DNA of 64,000 nucleotides from Endomicrobium proavitum. GTDB taxonomy: Bacteria > Elusimicrobiota > Endomicrobiia > Endomicrobiales > Endomicrobiaceae. Under the pieces are notes generated by a model. The model saw nothing but the letters and a program-made list of their open reading frames with translations. It searched no databases and was not told the origin of the DNA. Of the stretch, positions 54,701 through 63,700 are shown piece by piece (positions within the stretch are counted from its first letter, which is position 1; the number at the start of each line of letters is the position of its first letter). The stretch is taken from assembly GCF_001027545.1 (NCBI RefSeq), contig NZ_CP009498.1, positions 744,001 through 808,000 of the forward strand, written 5' to 3'. Both the position numbers and the translations under genes were made by a program.

Positions 54701-57700
54701 GTCTATTGTGAAGTTGTTTCCACTCGTATTTCCAAACGCGTCGTCGTCCATGTTTTCCCACGCAAATATATCTTGCGCTAATGTTATTGTGCTTCCTGCT
54801 ACCGCGTTCTGATACTGTCCTACAAACGTGTTCCACGGTAATGCGCCGTAAACTAACCAGCCTATGTAGTTGCCGGCTGTTCCGCTCCACACGTATCTGT
54901 ATCCGTACTGGTCGCCCGTTATATTACTTGTGCTAAATCCTACTCCGTTATTATACTGCGCAAATATTACTGCCGCTGAACTTCCTACTACTTTGTTTAC
55001 TGCCGTCGTTACGTCGTTTACCAACAATTTGCTGGCTGCGTTTATATTTATTGTGCTTACCGTTACGCTTGTTGTGTTTGCGCTGTATGCGCTTGCGAAA
55101 TCTGTTCTTAACGCAAGCTCCCCGGTTGCTCCTATGTTCAATCTTCTCACGTAGCTTGATGTTGCCGCTTTTACTGTTCCTGCCGTTACGTTTAATTCCC
55201 CTACAAATACGCCGCCTGTCAACGTTGTTGTTGCTGCGTTTTGATTATATATTCCGCTAAACGTTGCGAAGTTGCTGTTGTTTAATGCAAACTCATTTGC
55301 CGCATTCTTGTTTATTGTTCCGTTTCCTGTTGCTGTTACTCCTGCTAAATTTTCTATTGCTGCTGCGTTTATATTTAATGTTCCTGCTGCATTCCACAAG
55401 CCTATTGTTCCTGTTGACACGCTTGAACCGTTTGCTAATTCTACTACCCCGGCTGTTATGCTGCTTACGCCTGCGAAGTAATTTCCGGTTACTGTTGTTG
55501 TTCCTGCGTTTTGTTTAAACAAGCCCGTAAATCCGCTGTTGTTTCCGCTTAATGCTAATACTCCTGTTGCTGTTGCTTCTTTATATACGTTTCCGTTTCC
55601 TGTTATGCTTCCTGCAAATGCTAAGTTTCCGTTTGTTGTTATGTCTAATGTTCCTGCTGCATTCCACAAGCCTATTGTTCCTGTTGATACGCTTGAGCCT
55701 GTTGCTAATTCCACTACGCCGGCTGTTATGCTGCTTACGCCCGCGAAGTAGTTTCCGGTTACTGTTGTTGTTCCTGCGTTTTGTTTGAACAGTCCTGTAA
55801 ATCCACTGTTGTTTCCGCTTAATGCTAATACTCCTGTTGCTGTTGCTTCTTTATATACGTTTCCGTTTCCTGTTATGCTTCCTGCAAATGCTAAATTTCC
55901 GTTTGTTGTTATATCTAATGTTCCTGCTGCATTCCACAAGCCTATTGTTCCTGTTGATACGCTTGAACCGTTTGCTAATTCTACTACTCCGGCTGTTATG
56001 CTGCTTATTCCTGCGAAGTAGTTTCCGGTTACCGTTGTTGTTCCTGCGTTTTGTTTGAACAGTCCTGTAAATCCGCTGTTGTTTCCGCTTAATGCTAATA
56101 TTCCTGTTGCCGTTGCTTCTTTATATACGTTTCCGTTTCCTGTTATGCTTCCTGCAAATGCTAAATTTCCGTTTGTTGTTATGTCTAATGTTCCTGCTGC
56201 ATTCCACAAGCCTATTGTTCCTGTTGATAAGCTTGAACCGTTTGCTAATTCTACTACACCGGCTGTTATGCTGCTTACGCCTGCGAAGTAGCTTCCGGTT
56301 ACATACGTTTTGCCTGCTGTTTGTTTGAACAAACCTACGTATCCGCTATTTGCTCCGCCTAAATATATGTTTGCGCTGTTGTTTATTACGCCTGCTGCTG
56401 TTCCTGCAATTCCGCTGCTTATTACTACGTCGCCTGTTCCTGTTACGTTTATTGTTCCTACGTTATATATATCGTGTCCGTTTGCGTCCGCTGCCGCTTT
56501 GTTTCCTTTAAACGTTATGCTGCTTCCTGCTGTTGTTACTAAATTTAATGCTCCTGCGTTATATATTGCTCCGCCGCTGCTTGTTGCTACGTTGCCTGTA
56601 AATTTAAATCCCCCGTTTATTGTTGCGCTTCCAACATATATTGCTCCGCCGTTTGCCGCGATGTTGTTTGTAAAATCTACTGCGCTTCCGGTTAATACGC
56701 TTGCGTCGGCGTATATTGCTCCGCCGTCTGCCGCGCTGCTTCCGTTGTTTGCAAATAATACGTTTCCGTTAAAGTTCAATACGGAATTTACTGCTCCTAT
56801 CGCTCCGCCTTTGGTTGCGCTGTTTGACGTAAATATCACATTATTAAAATTAATCGTATTTCCCTGCGCGTAAACCGCTCCGCCCATATAACCCGTGTTT
56901 CCCGTAAACGTTACGCTGTCTATTTCCATCTTGCCTGCTATCGTCGCTATTGCTCCTCCCGACGATGCCGCCGCATTATACGTTAAATATACGTTTCTTA
57001 CCGTTGCCGTTGAATTGGGCGCCGTCTGCAATATTACCGAGCCGCTTCCGCTGTGCGACGCACTTGTAGCCGCGCTTGTTACCGCTACGTTTCTCAACGT
57101 AAACTCCGTTGCGCTTGACAACGTAAATAAATAACTGTTTGTTCCGTCATACGGTTCAATTACGTTATCTATTACGCCTGATATTATCCATTTTGCCGCG
57201 TCTGTATCATTTCCTTCTACTATAAACCTGCCCCAGCTTGTGTCCGTAAACGGCTGGTCTATGTGATATACGTTTGCCGTGTCAACTATATAGTCCCTGT
57301 CGCTTGTTTCAAGGTTAGCGTCATATAAACTTCTTCCGCCTAAAACTAATACCGATATGCTCTGCAAGTCCGGCATTGACCACACTATAAACGTGTGCGT
57401 TGCCATTATTATCGTTACGCTTGATACCGCATTGTCAAACTTCAACCCTCCAAACAACACCTGCGTTGAATACATGCCGTGTAGCTTCATGTACTGATCG
57501 CCGTTATATACGCGCAGTCCGAACATATCTAAACTTCCTGCCGACGATGTGCTTGTGTATAATTTATCGCTTGTAAAATCGTATGAAGAATTTGCAACTA
57601 TTTCGTTAAACGTTATTCCGAAATTTAATCCGCTGTTTCCCGTTACGAAAACGTCGCCGAATGTTATTGTTCTTGTGCTTTGCGCCGCGTAATTGGAAAT

Positions 57701-60700
57701 ATCTAACACTGAATCATTGAAATTATACGCCGTTGCCCCTGCGTAATTGTCCGAAGATATTTCTACGTAGCCGTTGTTAAATATTACCGTGTTTGCCTGT
57801 CCGTTTTCTATTCTGTTTGCCAATGTGTAATACGCGTAACTGTCGCCCGTTAAATTATTAAACGTCGCCGTTGCTCCGCTTGCTATAAACTTTATTGCGT
57901 TCCCGTTTACCGTTGCCGACGATGCGTTGTTGTTTGTATTCTGTCTTAATATTCCGTTGGTGCTTAAATTTACCGTATAGTAAACATCTTCTCCCGTTAT
58001 ATTCAACAAGCTGTTGCTTATTGTGTTTGTTCCGGCAAACATTTTTCCTGCCGACGTTACTGTTGTTGTTCCCGCTTTTTGCGTGAAGTTGCCGTTGAAT
58101 GCGCTGTTGTCGCCGGTTAGTGTCAACGTTCCCGTTGATGACAGCTCTTTATTTATGTAGCCGTTTCCTATTACGTTGCCTGTAAATGTTAAGTTGTCGG
58201 CTGTTGTTATTTTCAACTCTCCTGCTGCATTCCATAAGCCTATTGTTCCTCCGCTTATGCTTGAGCCTGTTGAAAGTTCTACTACGCCGGCTGTTATGCT
58301 TGACACGCCCGCGAAGTAGCTGCCGGTTACATACGTTTTTCCTGCTGTTTGTTTGAACAAACCTACGTAGCCGCTATTTGCTCCGCCTAAATATATGTTT
58401 GCGCTGTTGTTTATTACGCCTGCTGCCGTTCCCGCTATTCCGCTGCTTATTACTACGTCGCCGGCTCCGGTTACGTTTATTGTTCCTACATTATATATAT
58501 CGTGTCCGTTTGCCGCGCTGCTTGCTCTGTTTCCTTTAAACGTTACAGAACTGCCCGTTACCGTATTAAAATTGATTATCCCTGCCGCCGCATTGTATAT
58601 TGCTCCGCCTTGCGTTCCCGCTTTATTGCTTTCGAAACTCGTCGCTCCGCTTATCGTTATTGTTGAACCTATCGCATATATTGCTCCGCCGTTTGCGGTT
58701 GCGCTGTTGCTTGTAAATGCTACGCTTCCAGCTCCGCTAAAATCTACTATTCCGCTTGCGCTGCTTACATATATCGCTCCGCCGTCTGTTGCGCTGTTGC
58801 TTGTAAATGTTACCGCTCCTGCCCCTGCAAATTCTATGTTCGCTCCTGCCGCCAAAAACATAGCTCCGCCATTGTTTGATACCGACTTATTACCTTCAAA
58901 ATTTACCGTGCCAAACGTTATTGTTGAATTTGTCGCATATATTGCTCCGCCGGCATATGTTGATGTATTACTTGTAAAACTCACTATCGTTGCCAAGCTT
59001 AAATCTATTCGCCCGTTATTTGCAAAAATCGCGCCTCCTTGCGACGTTGCATTGTTTCTGTCAAATATCGCCGTATCCGTTATCGTTATGCTTGACGCTC
59101 CTAACACGGCAATTGCTCCGCCGTTTCCCGTTGCGCTGTTGCTGCTAAACCATATTTTGGTTGCTGTTAAATTACTGCCAATGTTCCCGGAGTATGCTCC
59201 GCCTGACGCTGTCGTTTTATTGCCTACAAATGTTACTGAGCTTGCTCCAACAAAACCGTACGTATTGTATATTGCTCCGCCGTTATATGTCGCGCTGTTG
59301 CTTGCAAATACTACGTTTTCCCCGGTTATATATATTTTTGCCAAATCATAATACGACGCTATTGCTCCTCCGTTTCCTGCCGTCGTATTTCCTATAAACT
59401 TCACGTTATCGTTTACGTTTATTATTCCTCTGTCGTTAACTATCGCTCCGCCTCCGTAGGCGACTCCTAACGATGTATTAGATGTAAACGCTACGTTTGC
59501 CAGCGTTACGTTTGCCGTAGCGCCGGTATTATATATCGCTCCCGCGTTCCCGCCGTTTGTCGCCGAATTCTTGTCAAACGCCGCCCCGTCTATTATCAGC
59601 CACCCGCTGTTTAGTATCGCTCCGCCTCCCACCGTTGCCGACGACGACGTGTTCGTTGTAAACTTCGTTCCTCCGCCTATCGTTACCGTTGAGTTTGCTA
59701 CGTTAAATATTGCTCCCCCTGAATTTGCCGAACGGTTACTTTCAAACGTTGCGCTGTTTATTATTACTTTTCCACTCGCATTGTTATATATCGCTCCGCC
59801 GCCCACGCCCGTTGATTTCGTCGCGTTATATGCAAACGTTACATTATTTATATTTGTCTGCGAACCGCCTGTGTTATATATTACTCCGCCCTCTACTAAT
59901 GTGCTTATAAAATTTTCATATCGCGCATTCTTTATCCATATATTCTTATTGTTTAGCATCATCGCTTTATTTGCTAATCCTGACGAATTGATTACGTGGT
60001 CGGCGGCGTCTATTGTGAAGTTGTTTCCACTCGTATTTCCAAACGCGTCGTCGTCCATGTTTTCCCACGCAAATATATCTTGCGCTAATGTTATTGTGCT
60101 TCCTGCTACCGCGTTCTGATACTGTCCTACAAACGTGTTCCACGGTAATGCGCCGTAAACTAACCAGCCTATGTAGTTGCCGGCTGTTCCGCTCCACACG
60201 TATCTGTATCCGTACTGGTCGCCCGTTATATTACTTGTGCTAAATCCTACTCCGTTATTATACTGCGCAAATATTACTGCCGCTGAACTTCCTACTACTT
60301 TGTTTACTGCCGTCGTTACGTCGTTTACCAACAATTTGCTGGCTGCGTTTATATTTATTGTGCTTACCGTTACGCTTGTTGTGTTTGCGCTGTATGCGCT
60401 TGCGAAATCTGTTCTTAACGCAAGCTCCCCGGTTGCTCCTATGTTCAATCTTCTCACGTAGCTTGATGTTGCCGCTTTTACTGTTCCTGCCGTTACGTTT
60501 AATTCCCCTACAAATACGCCGCCTGTCAACGTTGTTGTTGCTGCGTTTTGATTATATATTCCGCTAAACGTTGCGAAGTTGCTGTTGTTTAATGCAAACT
60601 CATTTGCCGCATTCTTGTTTATTGTTCCGTTTCCTGTTGCTGTTACTCCCGCTAAATTTTCTATTGCTGCTGCGTTTATATTTAATGTTCCTGCTGCATT

Positions 60701-63700
60701 CCACAAGCCTATTGTTCCTGTTGATACGCTTGCGCCTGTTGCTAATTCTAACACGCCGGCTGTTATGCTGCTTACGCCTGCGAAGTAATTTCCGGTTACT
60801 GTTGTTGTTCCTGCGTTTTGTTTAAATAATCCTGTAAATCCACTGTTGTTTCCGCTTAATGCTAATACTCCTGTTGCTGTTGCTTCTTTATATACGTTTC
60901 CGTTTCCTGTTATGCTTCCTGCAAACGCTAAGTTTCCGTTTGTTGTTATGTCTAATGTTCCTGCTGCATTCCACAAGCCTATTGTTCCTGTTGATACGCT
61001 TGCGCCGTTTGCTAATTCTACTACGCCGGCTGTTATGCTGCTTACGCCTGCGAAGTAATTTCCGGTTACTGTTGTTGTTCCTGCGTTTTGTTTGAATAAT
61101 CCTGTAAATCCGCTGTTGTTTCCGCTTAATGCTAATACTCCTGTTGCTGTTGCTTCTTTATATACGTTTCCGTTTCCTGTTATGCTTCCTGCAAACGCTA
61201 AGTTTCCGTTTGTTGTTATGTCTAATGTTCCTGCTGCATTCCACAAGCCTATTGTTCCTGTTGACACGCTTGAACCGTTTGCTAATTCTACTACTCCGGC
61301 TGTTATTGACGACACGCCTGCGAAGTAGTTTCCGGTTACCGTTGTTGTTCCTGCGTTTTGTTTGAACAAGCCCGTAAATCCGCTGTTGTTTCCGCTTAAT
61401 GCTAATATTCCTGTTGCCGTTGCTTCTTTATATACGTTTCCGTTTCCTGTTATGCTTCCTGCAAATGCTAAGTTTCCGTTTGTTGTTATGTCTAACAATC
61501 CTGCTCCATATACCCCTATTGTTCCTGTTGATACGCTTGAACCGTTTGCTAATTCTACTACGCCGGCTGTTATTGACGACACGCCTGCGAAGTAGTTTCC
61601 GGTTACATACGTTTTGCCTGCTGTTTGTTTGAACAAACCTACGTAGCCGTTATTTGCTCCGCCTAAATATATGTTTGCGCTGTTGTTTATTACGCCTGCT
61701 GCCGTTCCTGCTATTCCGCTGCTTATTACTACGTCGCCGGCTCCGGTTACGTTTATTGTTCCTATATTATATATATCGTGTCCGTTTGCGTCCGCTGCCG
61801 CTTTGTTTCCTATAAACGTTACGCTGCTTCCGGCTGTTGTTGCTAAATTTAATGCTCCTGCGTTATATATTGCTCCGCCGTATGCTGCGCTGCTTTCTTT
61901 TATTGTTACTTTTCCGCTTAACGTTACCGTTGAATTGTTTATGTTCATTACTCCGCCGTTTCCTGTGCCTGCGAAGTTTGTAAACGTTACGCTTGCTATA
62001 TTTATATTCTTATTCGTCAACGTCATCGCTTTATTTGCTAATCCCGACGAATTGATTACGTGGTCGGCGGCGTCTATTGTGAAATTATTTCCCGTCGTGT
62101 TTCCAAACGCGTCGTCGTCCATGTTTTCCCACGCAAATATATCTTGCGCTAATGTTATTGTGCTTCCTGCTACCGCGTTCTGATACTGTCCTACAAACGT
62201 GTTCCACGGTAATGCGCCGTAAACTAACCAGCCTATGTAGTTGCCGGCTGTTCCGCTCCATACGTATCTGTATCCGTATTGGTCGCCCGTTATATTACTT
62301 GTGCTAAATCCTACCCCATTATTATACTGCGCAAATATTACTGCCGCTGAGCTTCCTACTACTTTGTTTACTGCCGTCGTTACGTCGTTTACCAACAATT
62401 TGCTGGCTGCGTTTATATTTATTGTGCTTACCGTTACGCTTGTTGTGTTTGCGCTGTATGCGCTTGCGAAATCTGTTCTTAACGCAAGCTCCCCGGTTGC
62501 TCCTATGTTCAATCTTCTCACGTAGCTTGATGTTGCCGCTTTTACTGTTCCTGCCGTTACGTTTAATTCCCCTACAAATACGCCGCCTGTCAACGTTGTT
62601 GTTGCTGCGTTTTGATTATATATTCCGCTAAACGTTGCGAAGTTGCTGTTGTTTAATGCAAACTCATTTGCCGCATTCTTGTTTATTGTTCCGTTTCCTG
62701 TTGCTGTTACTCCTGCTAAATTTTCTATTGCTGCTGCGTTTATATTTAATGTTCCTGCTGCATTCCACAAGCCTATTGTTCCTGTTGATACGCTTGCGCC
62801 TGTTGCTAATTCTAACACGCCGGCTGTTATGCTGCTTACGCCTGCGAAGTAATTTCCGGTTACTGTTGTTGTTCCTGCGTTTTGTTTAAACAAGCCCGTA
62901 AATCCGCTGTTGTTTCCGCTTAATGCTAATACTCCTGTTGCTGTTGCTTCTTTATATACGTTTCCGTTTCCTGTTATGCTTCCTGCAAATGCTAAGTTTC
63001 CGTTTGTTGTTATGTCTAACAATCCTGCTCCATATACCCCTATTGTTCCTGTTGATACGCTTGCGCCGTTTGCTAATTCTACTACCCCGGCTGTTATGCT
63101 GCTTATTCCCGCGAAGTAGCTGCCGGTTACGTATGTTTTGCCTGCTGTTTGTTTGAACAAACCTACGTATCCGTTATTTGCTCCGCCTAAATATATGTTT
63201 GCGCTGTTGTTTATTACGCCTGCTGCCGTTCCTGCTATTCCGCTGCTTATTACTACGTCGCCTGTTCCTGTTACGTTTATTGTTCCTACGTTATATATAT
63301 CGTGTCCGTTTGCGTCCGCTGCCGCTTTGTTTCCTTTAAACGTTATGCTGCTTCCTGCTGTTGTTGCGAAGTTTAATGCTCCTGCGTTATATATTGCTCC
63401 GCCGCTGCTTGTTGCTACGTTGCCTGTAAATACTGACGACGTTATTGTTACCGTTCCTTCTACGTTGGCTATTGCTCCGCCGTTTGTTGTGGCTGTATTT
63501 GATGTAAACGTTACTCCCGTTAAATTTACTGCTCCTTGATAATTAAATATTGCTCCGCCTCCGTCTGCTCCGGATGCTGTGTTTTTGTCAAATATCGTTT
63601 TGCCTTGCGTGCTGGTTATTATTCCTTGATAGTTATACAGCGCTCCTCCGCCTACTGCCGCCGTATTTCCTCTAAATATTGCCGTTGACTCGAATATATA

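Noticed and set aside
53595-56310. Regular repeats as a CRISPR array
   Set aside because: Units are 270 bp, contiguous and in frame within one coding sequence, with no short-repeat/spacer pattern and no cas genes.
52463-63539. Many plus-strand reading frames of 60-190 codons opposite the autotransporter
   Set aside because: They repeat with the same 270-bp and 1.8-2.1 kb spacing as the autotransporter repeats, are Leu/Pro-rich low-complexity shadows and have no ribosome sites of their own.
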